DNA from: Lachnospiraceae bacterium
GTDB taxonomy: Bacteria; Bacillota; Clostridia; Lachnospirales; Lachnospiraceae
NCBI GenBank assembly: GCA_015057275.1
Contig: SVEO01000003.1
Span: forward strand, 98,212-162,211
DNA length: 64,000 bases
Direction of reading: 5' to 3'
Part shown: positions 1-9,158 of the stretch, piece by piece
Position numbering within the stretch: position 1 is the first letter of the stretch
Layout: every line of letters begins with the position of its first letter
Program-made: the position numbers and the translations under genes
The notes under the pieces: model-generated
Databases searched by the model: none
What the model was told of the DNA's origin: nothing
The model's input: only the letters and a program-made list of their open reading frames with translations

Positions 1-1451
1 TCCTCTTCTAACTTCACGTTCACAGTCTTGCCGATTAACGTTCTATCACCCGCAAAATGCACGAGCGTATTATTGCTCAAACGTCCAGTCACAATACCAT
101 CTTCGCTACTCATTTCCTCCACAAGCACTTCCATCGTCTTGCCGAGATGCTTTTTTAAGCAAGCTGCGGATGCCAAAGAGATTTCCTGTAAAAGACGAGA
201 AAATCGCTCTTTTACCACATCGTCCGGCACCTGATTTTCTTGCGCGGCCGCCGGTGTACCGGTGCGTTTCGAATAAATAAATGTAAATGCACTGTCATAC
301 TGAACTTTGCGCACCACATCAATCGTATCCTGAAAATCTTCTTCCGTTTCGCCCGGATAGCCAACAATAATATCGGTCGAGAGCGACACATCCGGGATTT
401 CCTGCTTGATACGCTCGACAAGTGCTAAATACTGCTCTTTTGTGTAGCGACGATTCATATCTTTTAAAATAGCTGTGCTGCCTGACTGTAACGGCAGGTG
501 CATCTGACGACAGATTTTTTTCGAATACTTCATAACTTGAATCAATTCTTCGCTCAAATCCTTCGGATGCGGTGTCATAAAGCGGATACGTTTAATGCCG
601 TCCACTTCTTCCACCATTTTTAAAAGTTCAGCGAAAGAAATCGGTTGCTCAAGCGTCTTACCGTAGGAATTTACGTTTTGGCCAAGAAGCATCACTTCCA
701 CGACACCTTCATCCGCAAGTTTTTTCACTTCCGCTATAATATCCTCCGGCTTACGGCTACGCTCTCTGCCGCGAACATACGGTACAATGCAGTAGCTACA
801 GAAATTGTTGCAACCGTACATGATATTTACACCGGATTTAAATGAATAATCGCGGCAGCTCGGCAAATCTTCCACAATCTGCTGCGCTTTATCCCAAATA
901 TCCACAACCATCTTGCCGGAATAGAAACGCTTCCATAAAAGCTCTGACAGCAGGTAGATGTTGTGTGTGCCAAAAACGATATCTACAAATCGATAGCTTT
1001 CCTTAATTTTTTTCACAACGTGTTCTTCCTGCATCATACAGCCGCAAAGCGCAATCAACTTATCCGGATTTTTTTGTTTTAAATTCTGTAAATAACCGAG
1101 GTGACCGTAGACCTTTAAATTTGCATTTTCACGTACGGTGCAAGTATTATAGAGCACAAAATCTGCATCCTCAGAATCGATTTGTGTATAACCGATTTCC
1201 AGCAAAATACCTTTTAACTTTTCAGAATCTTTCGCGTTCATCTGGCAGCCAAAGGTGCGAATACAAAAGGTAAACTCTTTTCCTGCTTCTTGTTTTTTCC
1301 TGGCAAGATACTGTTTACAGAGATTCATATAAAAATACTGTTTGGCAGGCTCGGCTGTTGGCACTGTAAGACCGAAAGCAAGCTCATCGAGAATTTTTCT
1401 TGTATTTAAATGTTTTAACTGCTTTTCCTTTTTCTTTTTTGCTTTACTCAT
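1..1451 (-). CDS. miaB: tRNA-2-methylthio-N6-dimethylallyladenosine synthase MiaB (3' end cut by window edge)
   Basis: MiaB is a radical-SAM methylthiotransferase that converts i6A37 to ms2i6A37 in tRNAs reading UNN codons. Translating back from an ATG at 1451 gives 483 uninterrupted codons. They contain the N-terminal cluster region (TFGCQMN, later NTCTVRENAN and LCGCMMQ), the radical-SAM triad CxxxCxxC in YGCNNFCSYCIVPYVRGRERSR-type context, and the start of a TRAM RNA-binding domain (HFAGDRTLIGKTVNV) at the window edge. Only the last few residues should be missing. An SD (AAAAGG) sits 8 bases before the ATG. The N-terminus carries a Lys-rich extension of about 60 residues before the methylthiotransferase domain, which is common in Clostridia. 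It follows proA by 12 bp and is probably the last gene of the proline operon. Confidence 0.95.
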   Translation of the reverse strand, partial: MSKAKKKKEKQLKHLNTRKILDELAFGLTVPTAEPAKQYFYMNLCKQYLARKKQEAGKEFTFCIRTFGCQMNAKDSEKLKGILLEIGYTQIDSEDADFVLYNTCTVRENANLKVYGHLGYLQNLKQKNPDKLIALCGCMMQEEHVVKKIKESYRFVDIVFGTHNIYLLSELLWKRFYSGKMVVDIWDKAQQIVEDLPSCRDYSFKSGVNIMYGCNNFCSYCIVPYVRGRERSRKPEDIIAEVKKLADEGVVEVMLLGQNVNSYGKTLEQPISFAELLKMVEEVDGIKRIRFMTPHPKDLSEELIQVMKYSKKICRQMHLPLQSGSTAILKDMNRRYTKEQYLALVERIKQEIPDVSLSTDIIVGYPGETEEDFQDTIDVVRKVQYDSAFTFIYSKRTGTPAAAQENQVPDDVVKERFSRLLQEISLASAACLKKHLGKTMEVLVEEMSSEDGIVTGRLSNNTLVHFAGDRTLIGKTVNVKLEE

Positions 1452-1463
1452 AGATGGAACCTT

Positions 1464-2714
1464 TTAGCAACGAATCTGTCCGTCGCCATAAATAATAAAT
1501 TTGCTTGTTGTTAAGGCTTCTAAGCCCATCGGTCCGCGCGCATGAAGCTTCTGCGTACTGATGCCGATTTCTGCTCCGAAACCAAATTCAAAACCGTCTG
1601 TGAAACGCGTGGAAGCATTCACATAAACAGCCGCAGAGTCAATTTCATTTAAGAAGCGCTGTGAAGCGTTGTAATCTCGTGTGATAATAGACTCGCTGTG
1701 ACCGGTGCTGTGCTTGTTAATATGGCGAATTGCTCCGTCTAAATCAATCACTGTTTTGACGGAAATAATATAGTCAAGGTATTCGGTGGAGAAATCCTCC
1801 TCACTTGCCGGCACAATATCAGTCGGACAAACTGCTGTGGCAGCTTTATCGCCGCGGATTTCCACGTCTTTTTCCTTTAACTTTGCGACAATCTGCGGTA
1901 ATGCTTCCGCCAGAATCTCTTTGTGAATTACTAGTGATTCGCAAGCATTGCAAACACCGATTCGCTGAGTTTTGGCATTGAAAATAATGTTCACTGCCAT
2001 GTCAATGTCAGCAGTTTTGTCTACATAAATATGACAATTACCGGTGCCTGTTTCAATGACCGGAATGGTACTGTTTTCTACTGTTGCCTTAATGAGACCA
2101 GCGCTGCCGCGCGGAATTAACACATCCACATATTGATTCATCTTCATAAATTCTACCGTTGCTGCACGGTCGGTATCCGTAATCAGGCAGAGTGCATCTT
2201 TTGGTAAATTCTCTGCTGACAGTGCATCACAGATAACCTCGACAATTTTCTGATTCGAATAAAGTGCATCGCTGCCGCCTTTTAAGATAACTGCATTACC
2301 GGTTTTAAAGCAAAGTGCAAAAGCATCTGCCGTAACATTTGGTCGGGCTTCGTAAATAATGCCTACCACACCGAGCGGTACACGCTTTTTACCAATCATC
2401 AGGCCATTCGGGCGCTGTTTCATCGAAAGAATTTCACCAATCGGATCATCCAAGCCACCTACCTGTACAAGACCTTCCGCCATTCCTTTTATTCTTACCT
2501 CAGTTAATGCCAAACGGTCGATTAAGGCCGGTTTCATACCCTTTTCTTTGGCGATTTCAATATCTTTTTCATTGGCGGCAAGAATCTCATCTTTTCTTGC
2601 GATGAGGGCCTCGGCTGCCGCGAAAAGTCCGCGGTTTTTATCTCCGGAAGATAACATACGCATACGGACGGAGGCCTCTTTTGCTGCCATACCTAACTGC
2701 TCTAATGTATTCAT
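1464..2714 (-). CDS. proA: Glutamate-5-semialdehyde dehydrogenase (gamma-glutamyl phosphate reductase)
   Basis: This is the second step of proline synthesis: NADPH-dependent reduction of glutamyl-5-phosphate to glutamate-5-semialdehyde in the cytosol. The 416-residue length is standard for ProA. Visible family segments are [20 protein letters not shown] (about residues 115-134), the LKGGSDA cofactor loop (144-150) and the catalytic-cysteine segment [11 protein letters not shown] with Cys255. Its start overlaps the stop of the folate gene by 4 bp and has an SD (AAGGAG) inside that gene, so the two are translationally coupled. proB lies three genes upstream in the same orientation, so the pro genes are split by non-proline genes. 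Confidence 0.97.
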   Translation of the reverse strand: MNTLEQLGMAAKEASVRMRMLSSGDKNRGLFAAAEALIARKDEILAANEKDIEIAKEKGMKPALIDRLALTEVRIKGMAEGLVQVGGLDDPIGEILSMKQRPNGLMIGKKRVPLGVVGIIYEARPNVTADAFALCFKTGNAVILKGGSDALYSNQKIVEVICDALSAENLPKDALCLITDTDRAATVEFMKMNQYVDVLIPRGSAGLIKATVENSTIPVIETGTGNCHIYVDKTADIDMAVNIIFNAKTQRIGVCNACESLVIHKEILAEALPQIVAKLKEKDVEIRGDKAATAVCPTDIVPASEEDFSTEYLDYIISVKTVIDLDGAIRHINKHSTGHSESIITRDYNASQRFLNEIDSAAVYVNASTRFTDGFEFGFGAEIGISTQKLHARGPMGLEALTTSKFIIYGDGQIRC

Positions 2715-3274
2715 CGTGCTTCTCCTTTCGATGATATAATGATGTCCATGGAAATGTCATGTGCTTCCGTTTCGAATGCGTCATTTTGCAGAATTTGGAA
2801 GTCATAACCGATTCCTATTTTGTATAAATTCTTATTTTTTTGCAGATAGCGGTCATAATAACCGCTGCCTTGTCCGATGCGTCCGCCGCTTTCTGAAAAA
2901 GCGACACCCGGTACGCATATGATATCATTTTCACCCGGCAAGTACTTTTCGCAAATACCCGTATTCGGTTCCGGAATGCCAAACGCACCGATTTCTAAAC
3001 ATGAAAAATCGGAAATGGCATAAAAATCCATTTCCTGACCCGATACTTTTGGCACCGCGACCCGTTTGCCAGAGGCAAGAGCCGTGGAAATCAAATCTCT
3101 GACATCAACTTCACCGCGAACCGCGAGATAGGCAAGCACGGTATCTGCCGATTCATATTGTTTAAGCTCCGTAATTTTCTTGCATATTACAGAGCTTTTC
3201 TTTGTAATATGCTCCGCTGTCAGTTGGCGTCGTATTGTTTTTAATTTCGTTCGCAGCTCATCTTTTTTATGCAT
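2711..3274 (-). CDS. 5-formyltetrahydrofolate cyclo-ligase
   Basis: This enzyme uses ATP to convert 5-formyl-THF to 5,10-methenyl-THF, salvaging a dead-end folate. The 187-residue protein carries the family signature [14 protein letters not shown] (about residues 129-142) and the basic N-terminal helix with RRQL that contributes to ATP binding. The ATG at 3274 has no clear SD and lies 6 bp after the DUF896 stop, so translation probably depends on coupling. It overlaps proA by 4 bp. Nothing in the neighbourhood explains its place in a proline operon beyond general one-carbon and amino-acid metabolism. Confidence 0.93.
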   Translation of the reverse strand: MHKKDELRTKLKTIRRQLTAEHITKKSSVICKKITELKQYESADTVLAYLAVRGEVDVRDLISTALASGKRVAVPKVSGQEMDFYAISDFSCLEIGAFGIPEPNTGICEKYLPGENDIICVPGVAFSESGGRIGQGSGYYDRYLQKNKNLYKIGIGYDFQILQNDAFETEAHDISMDIIISSKGEAR

Positions 3275-3280
3275 AAGAAT

Positions 3281-3508
3281 TTATTTGATGCCCTTCTCCT
3301 CTGCTTTTTGTTTCAAATCAATTATCGAGCCATCCGGATTTTGAATTTTAATTGTATTCAAGGTTCCACGGAGATTATTGTGAAACGCATCAATATACTC
3401 TTTGCGAAGACGTGCCTGTTCCTCCGCTTCTTCCGGGGTCAAACCTTCTTTTTTCTTTTTATGATACAACGCATTGATTCTTTTAATCATTTCATCTGAA
3501 ATACCCAT
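3281..3508 (-). CDS. DUF896 family small protein (YnzC-like)
   Basis: This is a small, charged, mostly helical cytoplasmic protein of the DUF896/UPF0291 family. The family is typified by B. subtilis YnzC, whose role is unclear. The family pattern is visible: an N-terminal helical hairpin (IKRINALYHKKKKEGLTPEE, then EEQARLRKEYIDAFHNNLRG) followed by a short basic tail. An upstream ATG at 3520 would add four residues (MEEI), but the GGAGG that would serve as SD for the second ATG lies exactly within those codons. I therefore chose 3508, giving 75 residues. It sits between an unknown gene and the folate cyclo-ligase in the proB-to-miaB operon. Confidence 0.88.
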   Translation of the reverse strand: MGISDEMIKRINALYHKKKKEGLTPEEAEEQARLRKEYIDAFHNNLRGTLNTIKIQNPDGSIIDLKQKAEEKGIK

Positions 3509-3519
3509 AATTTCCTCCA

Positions 3520-4704
3520 TTACTGTACGAAAAGATATAAATTGTCTTTATCCGCTAAGGCGCCTATATAGGTGCCTTTTTCGGTATGTAACACGTCTTC
3601 CGGAATTTTTTGAATGCGGACTCTTTTTTGCTCTTTGCCACCGAGCAGTGCTTTCTTTGACGTTTCAATCAAAATGTAATCATCAAAACTACCAATCAGT
3701 TTTTCTTCCTGTGGGATGTGTATGGAATTTTGCGGTTCCAATAACTCATATAAATCTACACCGTCTTCGCTATCCAACTGAATGTAAGGTGAACCTGCAA
3801 TCACATGTGTCTTTGCAAGCATCGTGGCATCTGTGATGTCATGGTTGATGTAAGAGCACACAACCTCGCGCGTTTCGTAATTGTAAAAGACAACGGTTTC
3901 TTCGTATGATTCGAAATTTACCGTAGAGTACACAAGATACGGCGCTTTCACATAATAATTAGCAAATGTCTTTGTCTGGAATGCCTGTTCAATCATCGTG
4001 ATAATTAGATTATTTTGCGTCAGATATAAATCAGAGACGATTCTGGCAGTGTTTGCAATGCCGATGCTTTCTACAGACATTTCGAAGGGCTCCAGCTTTT
4101 CATAACGCTTGTCCTCTATAAGTGAAAAGCCAGTCTTAATCATAATTTCAGTTGGAGAAATTGCTTCAATATATGCAATGCCATTATTCGCAAAGTTCTC
4201 ATCAATAACTCTTACTTCTCTTTTTTCTTTGATGTGATACAGTGTCTGTTCGAAATCAAGATAATCATGATAGCTTTCCGATAAATTCGAGCGTAAATGA
4301 GCCTTCTGAATTAAAAGATGTGAATCATTTAACACAAAAAACTGGATTTTTACTTGGTGCGGAAATAAGGAAAAATCTTCCACATAATGATAAATTGTTT
4401 CCACTGTATCAGTGTAGTAATCATAACGATGTAGAAAAATCACAAGATGATCGCCATCCTTTTCGTAGGAATGGAAATAAATCTTGTTAGACTGATATTC
4501 ACAGTCGAAAATGTCTCCGACCGCAATTTTTCTGTATTTTGTTAAAATCTCTTCTTTATGGTTACGGCGAAGATCGTATAAAAACATTGATACTTCGCTG
4601 ATTCCCTCGTACGGACTCTCATGCAGCTCTTTTTCTAACGCATGTGAGCCGTAAATCAGTTTTTCCGGAACATGATAAGAATTCTTAATAATATGTATAT
4701 CCAT
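3520..4704 (-). CDS. Hypothetical protein in the proline operon
   Basis: I do not recognise this 394-residue protein. It has no signal peptide, no membrane segment and no recognisable nucleotide-binding motif. It is rich in Tyr, Glu, Ile and His, with many short alternating beta-like stretches (for example VIFLHRYDYYTDTVETIYHY and VFYNYETREVVCSYI). The pattern suggests a cytosolic repeat or beta-propeller-like fold, but that is only an inference from composition. An in-frame ATG at 4728 exists, but GGAGGG lies 7 bases before the ATG at 4704, which decides the start. It is 35 bp downstream of proB and ends at the DUF896 gene, so it is an operon member. Confidence 0.75.
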   Translation of the reverse strand: MDIHIIKNSYHVPEKLIYGSHALEKELHESPYEGISEVSMFLYDLRRNHKEEILTKYRKIAVGDIFDCEYQSNKIYFHSYEKDGDHLVIFLHRYDYYTDTVETIYHYVEDFSLFPHQVKIQFFVLNDSHLLIQKAHLRSNLSESYHDYLDFEQTLYHIKEKREVRVIDENFANNGIAYIEAISPTEIMIKTGFSLIEDKRYEKLEPFEMSVESIGIANTARIVSDLYLTQNNLIITMIEQAFQTKTFANYYVKAPYLVYSTVNFESYEETVVFYNYETREVVCSYINHDITDATMLAKTHVIAGSPYIQLDSEDGVDLYELLEPQNSIHIPQEEKLIGSFDDYILIETSKKALLGGKEQKRVRIQKIPEDVLHTEKGTYIGALADKDNLYLFVQ

Positions 4705-4739
4705 GTAAGACCCTCCGGTTTCCCACATATGTGGGGCAA

Positions 4740-5576
4740 TTACATCTCCTTGATATAAGATTCTAATAAAAATGAGCTGTTTTTGTTTGCGCGAAATAAA
4801 GTGCCGACTTCTTCTCCGGCAACAATTCGGTCAATGACATCCAAATCATCTCCGTTCGCAATAATCATATCTGCACCGGACTCCGTAGCAATCTTTGCTG
4901 CGGCCAGCTTGGCGGACATACCACCGGTTCCGACATCGCTCGTCGATGAGCTCTTGCCCATGTGGAAGAATTCATCGGTCAACTCCGCTACTTCCGGAAT
5001 GAATTTTGCATTCGGATTTTTATGTGGGTCATCGGTAAATAATCCGTCAATATCCGAAAGCAGAATCAACAAATCCGCGTGTACAACACTAGCAACAATC
5101 GCTGACAAACGGTCATTATCGCCGAAACGCATCTCGTATGTGGAAACAGTATCATTTTCATTGACCACCGGGATAACTCCCATTGTTAAAAGCTCACGGA
5201 ATGTATTTTCTACATTGACGCGACTAATGTCATCAACAATTATATTTTTCGTCATCAAAACCTGTGCAGCAATCTGGTTATATTCAGAAAACAGCTTCTG
5301 ATAAATCATCATCAACTGTGCCTGTCCAACCGCGGCGCATGCCTGCTTGCGTGATAATTCGGCAATTGAACCGGAAATATGTAACTCCTTCTTGCCGACG
5401 GCAATCGCACCGGATGACACAAGTACGACTTCTTTGCCAGAATTTTTTAAATTAGTCAGCTTTCGAACAAGTTTTTCTAACTTGCCGAGATTTACATATC
5501 CTGTTTCCGGATATGTCAGGGAAGACGAACCGATTTTAATGACAATTCGTTTTTTATCTTTTATTGTATCTCTCAT
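4740..5576 (-). CDS. proB: Glutamate 5-kinase, short form without PUA domain
   Basis: ProB phosphorylates glutamate to glutamyl-5-phosphate, the committed and proline-inhibited step of proline synthesis. The 278-residue protein is only the amino-acid-kinase fold: RIVIKIGSSSLT near the N-terminus, VLVSSGAIAVGKKEL, NENDTVST, FGDNDRLSAIVA and the GTGGMSAKLAAAKIA segment near the C-terminus. The C-terminal PUA domain found in the ~360-residue E. coli enzyme is absent, as in several Firmicute ProBs. An upstream in-frame TTG at 5594 is possible, but AAGGTG is well placed for the ATG at 5576. It is the first gene of the proB-to-miaB operon. Confidence 0.95.
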   Translation of the reverse strand: MRDTIKDKKRIVIKIGSSSLTYPETGYVNLGKLEKLVRKLTNLKNSGKEVVLVSSGAIAVGKKELHISGSIAELSRKQACAAVGQAQLMMIYQKLFSEYNQIAAQVLMTKNIIVDDISRVNVENTFRELLTMGVIPVVNENDTVSTYEMRFGDNDRLSAIVASVVHADLLILLSDIDGLFTDDPHKNPNAKFIPEVAELTDEFFHMGKSSSTSDVGTGGMSAKLAAAKIATESGADMIIANGDDLDVIDRIVAGEEVGTLFRANKNSSFLLESYIKEM

Positions 5577-5651
5577 AATCACACCTTGGGGCAATTTTGA
5601 AAAAATCGCCTAGTAACTCATAATATTTAACTAAGATAGTTTACTACAAAA

Positions 5652-5680
5652 ATGCAAAAAAGTCATTGACTTTTTTGCAT
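5652..5680. terminator. Perfect 14-bp inverted repeat, possible terminator or operator
   Basis: Two 14-base arms (ATGCAAAAAAGTCA and its complement) flank a single base between the oxidoreductase stop (5703) and proB. On the minus strand it is followed by TTTTG, so it could end the upstream transcript. The stem is AT-rich. A -35-like ATGACT inside the right arm lies 17 bases from TAAACT, so a proB promoter overlapping the palindrome is an alternative. Confidence 0.45.
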
Positions 5681-5702
5681 TTCGATAAAATATAACATTT
5701 TC

Positions 5703-7313
5703 TTAACAATTTGGACGGGCGAATCTCGAAGAAATCACCTCATATATACGCATACCATCCATAGCGGCGGATGTAATGCCCCCAGCATAGCCCGCGCCTT
5801 CTCCGCATGGATATATGCCTCGGATAGCTGCTTCGCCGTTTTCGTCACGATGAATACGCACCGGAGACGATGTGCGGCTTTCAATACCTGCTAAAATTGC
5901 GTCATCACGGTCAAAACCGCGAATGATTTGGCCAAAATGAGTAATACCTTCGTTTAAGCCTTTTGTCATATATTTCGGAAGAATCTTGTCTAAGCGTAAA
6001 AAGGCGGTTTCACCGCAAAAACACGGGATAACATCATAAAATTGTTTCGATTCTCTACCTTGCTTAAAATCACCGAACAACTGAACCGGAATTGCCCCGT
6101 TTCCCTCACGATACATCAAAGATTCTAATTTTCGTTGGAATGCAATGCCACGCAACGGGTCTGAAATTTCCCCCGGGAAATCATTTGGGGATACCGTAAT
6201 AATCAGAGCACTATTTGCAGATTCGCTCGCTCTGGCGTGATAACTCATACCATTGACAGCCAGATGTTCCTTCTCGCTGGAAGCATTGACAACATAGCCG
6301 CCCGGACACATACAAAAGGAATAAATGCCGCGACCATCGCTCGTCTGTCCGGTCAACTTGTAACTTGCCGGCGGTAATAGCTTAGCACCAATCGCACCGT
6401 ATTGACTTTCGGAAATCATTTTTTGCGGGTGCAAAATGCGGACGCCAACTGCGAATGCTTTTGCTTCCATCGCTAAGCCTTTGTTACGTAAAATTTCAAA
6501 AGTATCTCTTGCACTGTGTCCGATGGCAAGCACCAATGTATTGCATGGAATTCTTTCTATCATCCCTTCATGCTCAGCGATAATTGCCTGCAATGTGTTA
6601 CCATCTGTTTCATAATCCACAAACTTTGTGCGAAAACGAATCATACCGCCAAGCCGGATGATTTCATTACGCATATTTTTTACAACAACCGATAAAACAT
6701 CTGTACCGATATGTGGTTTGTTTTCGTAAAGAATTTCTTCTGGGGCACCGAATTTGACAAATGTCTTTAATACTTCACGATTACGAAAAAATTTGTCTTT
6801 CACAAGCGTATTAAGCTTACCGTCGGAAAATGTGCCTGCACCACCTTCACCAAACTGCACATTTGATTCAGTATCCAGTTCTCTCGTTTGCCAAAAATGA
6901 TTGACTTTTTTCTGGCGTTCCTCCACACAGTCGCCGCGCTCCAACACAATCGGTGCATAGCCCTCCTTTGCCAGCATATAAGCGCAGAATAATCCGGCAG
7001 GTCCCATGCCGACAATTACCGGCGGATTTATTAAACATTTATTTCCGCTTGGTCGGAATGAGTATTCTTGCGGCCCATGAAGCTGTCTAATATTTGTCTG
7101 TTTGTGTAGGGGAATTGTTCCCTGCATATGCACATCAATCATATAAGAATAAAGCAATTCTTCTTTTTTTCTTGCATCGAGCGAACGCTTGATGATTTCA
7201 TATGTAAATTTTGTGTGAGACTGCAGGTGCATTGCCTTGCGAATCGCCTGTTTAAGCTGTTCTTCCGTATGGCTGATAGGCAATTTGCATTGATTGATTC
7301 TGTAAATATTCAC
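5703..7313 (-). CDS. FAD-dependent dehydrogenase of the COG2509 type
   Basis: This 536-residue protein belongs to the uncharacterised FAD-dependent dehydrogenase family COG2509. It has a ~95-residue N-terminal domain, then a Rossmann FAD site VIVGMGPAGLFCAYMLAKEG near residues 99-118, the family segment NVQFGEGGAGTFSDGKLNT, and a C-terminal GIYPCGEGAGYAGGITSAAMDG that closes the flavin site. The substrate is unknown. Translation appears to begin at GTG (7313) with AGGAG six bases upstream; no better ATG is visible. It lies 18 bp downstream of a second FAD enzyme and the pair is probably co-transcribed. Confidence 0.9.
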   Translation of the reverse strand: MNIYRINQCKLPISHTEEQLKQAIRKAMHLQSHTKFTYEIIKRSLDARKKEELLYSYMIDVHMQGTIPLHKQTNIRQLHGPQEYSFRPSGNKCLINPPVIVGMGPAGLFCAYMLAKEGYAPIVLERGDCVEERQKKVNHFWQTRELDTESNVQFGEGGAGTFSDGKLNTLVKDKFFRNREVLKTFVKFGAPEEILYENKPHIGTDVLSVVVKNMRNEIIRLGGMIRFRTKFVDYETDGNTLQAIIAEHEGMIERIPCNTLVLAIGHSARDTFEILRNKGLAMEAKAFAVGVRILHPQKMISESQYGAIGAKLLPPASYKLTGQTSDGRGIYSFCMCPGGYVVNASSEKEHLAVNGMSYHARASESANSALIITVSPNDFPGEISDPLRGIAFQRKLESLMYREGNGAIPVQLFGDFKQGRESKQFYDVIPCFCGETAFLRLDKILPKYMTKGLNEGITHFGQIIRGFDRDDAILAGIESRTSSPVRIHRDENGEAAIRGIYPCGEGAGYAGGITSAAMDGMRIYEVISSRFARPNC

Positions 7314-7331
7314 ATTTTACTCCTAATTTTT

Positions 7332-8570
7332 TTATGTTACATGTTTTGTTACGGCGCTGCGTCCGGCAACAAATCCACTCGACCATGCCCATTGCAAATT
7401 GTAACCGCCACACGCTCCGTCGATGTCAAGAAGTTCGCCGCAGAAATATAATCCAGGCACATAACCAGATTCCATGGTGTCTGCCGACACTTCTAAGGTA
7501 TCAACCCCACCAGCTGTTACTTGGGCTTTGTCAAAACCTTCTGTGCCGGTGATAGCAAAGGTAAGTTGCTTTATGGCGGCAAATAACATTTCTTTTTCGG
7601 AAACTTTTAGCTTGTGCAGATAAAGCCAGCCCGGGATACATGTATATGATAAAATACCGGCAATCAATTTCGTATGTAACATGCCGGAAAGCCAATCTTC
7701 CAGAGTGTTGTTCGGGACGTTTTTTAATTTATCATCAAATAATTGCTGCAGTTTTTCAATTGAAATATCCGGAAGGAAATCGAGGACCACTTTTGCCTCT
7801 TTTTTGCTGTATACTGCTTTTGCCGCATATCGGCTGACTTGAAAAGCAGGAATACCGGAAATCCCGTAATCGGTAAGCTGCAATTCACCCATGTCGGATG
7901 CGATTTGCATGCCATCACAACAAATAGAAATTTTACCGTCGCAACGCACACCGCACGCTTTCTTTAAAAAAATTGCAGATTTTTTCTCGATATGTATTCC
8001 AGTCAATGCCGGCAAAGGCTCAATGATGGTGTGACCGAATTTCTTAGCAATATGATAGATACTTCCATCTGAACCGGTTTTCGGGGCAGCCTTGCCGCCA
8101 CCGGCAAGAATCAGTTTATCACAAGTAATAGTATGGCTGTCTTCTGTTGTTAAAAGAAAACCTTCTTTCGATTTTCGGGCGTTACAAATGTTCCGCTCAT
8201 ATTCAATCGTCACTCCGACTTGCTTACAGCATGTCAATAAAAAATCGCGCACTGTCTGTGCTTGTCCGCTTCGTGGATAAATATATCCGTTTTTATCCTT
8301 TAATAAGAGTCCCTGATTTTCGAAGAAACGAAGCGTGTCATCTACAGAAAAGTTTTCCAAAGCAGAACGCACAAATTCCGGATGACTGCCACGATATGCA
8401 TCATCCGGCCGGAAAATGTTTGTTAAATTGCATCTGCCGTTTCCGGTTGCCAGAATCTTTTTTCCTACTTCTTTATTTCGTTCAAGAATTACGACTTCCG
8501 CACCTGCCGCTGCTGCCTGGTAAGCAGCCATAAGCCCGGAAGCACCGCCGCCAACAACTGCGATTTTCAT
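7332..8570 (-). CDS. HI0933/YhiN-family NAD(P)/FAD-dependent oxidoreductase
   Basis: This 412-residue flavoprotein is of the COG2081 (HI0933, YhiN) family. It shows the N-terminal dinucleotide-binding fingerprint IAVVGGGASGLMAAYQAAAAG, the family motif GKKILATGNGRCNLTN (about residues 39-54) and the C-terminal LYFCGELLDIDGACGGYNLQ segment. Its physiological reaction is not established, although some annotations call such proteins aminoacetone oxidases. A strong SD (AGGAGG) precedes the ATG. The gene follows the BofC-like gene by 12 bp and precedes the COG2509 gene by 18 bp. Confidence 0.9.
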   Translation of the reverse strand: MKIAVVGGGASGLMAAYQAAAAGAEVVILERNKEVGKKILATGNGRCNLTNIFRPDDAYRGSHPEFVRSALENFSVDDTLRFFENQGLLLKDKNGYIYPRSGQAQTVRDFLLTCCKQVGVTIEYERNICNARKSKEGFLLTTEDSHTITCDKLILAGGGKAAPKTGSDGSIYHIAKKFGHTIIEPLPALTGIHIEKKSAIFLKKACGVRCDGKISICCDGMQIASDMGELQLTDYGISGIPAFQVSRYAAKAVYSKKEAKVVLDFLPDISIEKLQQLFDDKLKNVPNNTLEDWLSGMLHTKLIAGILSYTCIPGWLYLHKLKVSEKEMLFAAIKQLTFAITGTEGFDKAQVTAGGVDTLEVSADTMESGYVPGLYFCGELLDIDGACGGYNLQWAWSSGFVAGRSAVTKHVT

Positions 8571-8582
8571 GGCGTGCTCCTC

Positions 8583-9050
8583 CTATTCTTTATTTATCGA
8601 CTCGAGTACCCGATAAACGTCATTTAATGATGTAAAATAGATGCCGTTCTCAAGTGCAGATTGCCACGCCTTAGGGAAATCTTCGACCAATACACCCATT
8701 TCCATGTAGACGGTTTCTTTATCTCCACGGTAAAGAAATACTAAATCTGCTGCAGATTTCAAATAATAACCTTCTTTTTGCTTCTTGTATGCGTAATTAC
8801 CTGCTTCAATGTGTGACACAGTAGTTTCGCTTTCATCTTCTGTCGTTTCTTCAGCAACAATCTTCGTTTCAGAGTCTTCCCCAAATAAAACATCCCACAT
8901 GACCGGATGCTGCTGAGAAATATATTCACTGCCGCGATATTCATCATCAGAATATTCGACAATAGCATATTCATAGCCAAAACGATACATATATTTTGCA
9001 GCAAAATAACATAATGCGAAAAAGCAGATGATATAAATAAGTTTTTTCAT
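8583..9050 (-). CDS. Membrane-anchored protein with BofC-like C-terminal domain
   Basis: This 155-residue protein has an N-terminal hydrophobic anchor (LIYIICFFALCYFAAKYMY), an acidic Thr/Glu-rich linker, and a ~60-residue C-terminal module (YYLKSAADLVFLYRGDKETV followed by a VYMEMGVLVEDFP stretch and a final VYRVLESINKE helix). The spacing and residues resemble the BofC C-terminal domain common in Clostridial sporulation proteins. In Bacillus, BofC is a forespore protein that restrains SpoIVB signalling. The resemblance is by eye, so function is tentative. A sigma-G-like promoter lies upstream (separate entry), which fits. An SD (AAGG) precedes the ATG. Confidence 0.6.
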   Translation of the reverse strand: MKKLIYIICFFALCYFAAKYMYRFGYEYAIVEYSDDEYRGSEYISQQHPVMWDVLFGEDSETKIVAEETTEDESETTVSHIEAGNYAYKKQKEGYYLKSAADLVFLYRGDKETVYMEMGVLVEDFPKAWQSALENGIYFTSLNDVYRVLESINKE

Positions 9051-9098
9051 AATGATACCTTCCTTGCAGGCAAATCATTATCCTGATTTACTTAAATA

Positions 9099-9127
9099 TA
9101 GTATCCGCTTTTTCTATTTGTTTATGC
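9099..9127 (-). promoter_or_regulatory. Putative forespore sigma-G-type promoter for the BofC-like gene
   Basis: On the minus strand GCATA (9127-9123) is followed after exactly 17 bases by GATACTA (9105-9099). This agrees with the Bacillus sigma-G/sigma-F pattern gnATR - 17 - cATnnTA. It lies about 50 bp before the ATG at 9050. A vegetative alternative using TATATT as the -10 has no good -35. Confidence 0.4.
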
Positions 9128-9158
9128 TCGCATCCGCAAAGTATTGAAAATACAGGCA

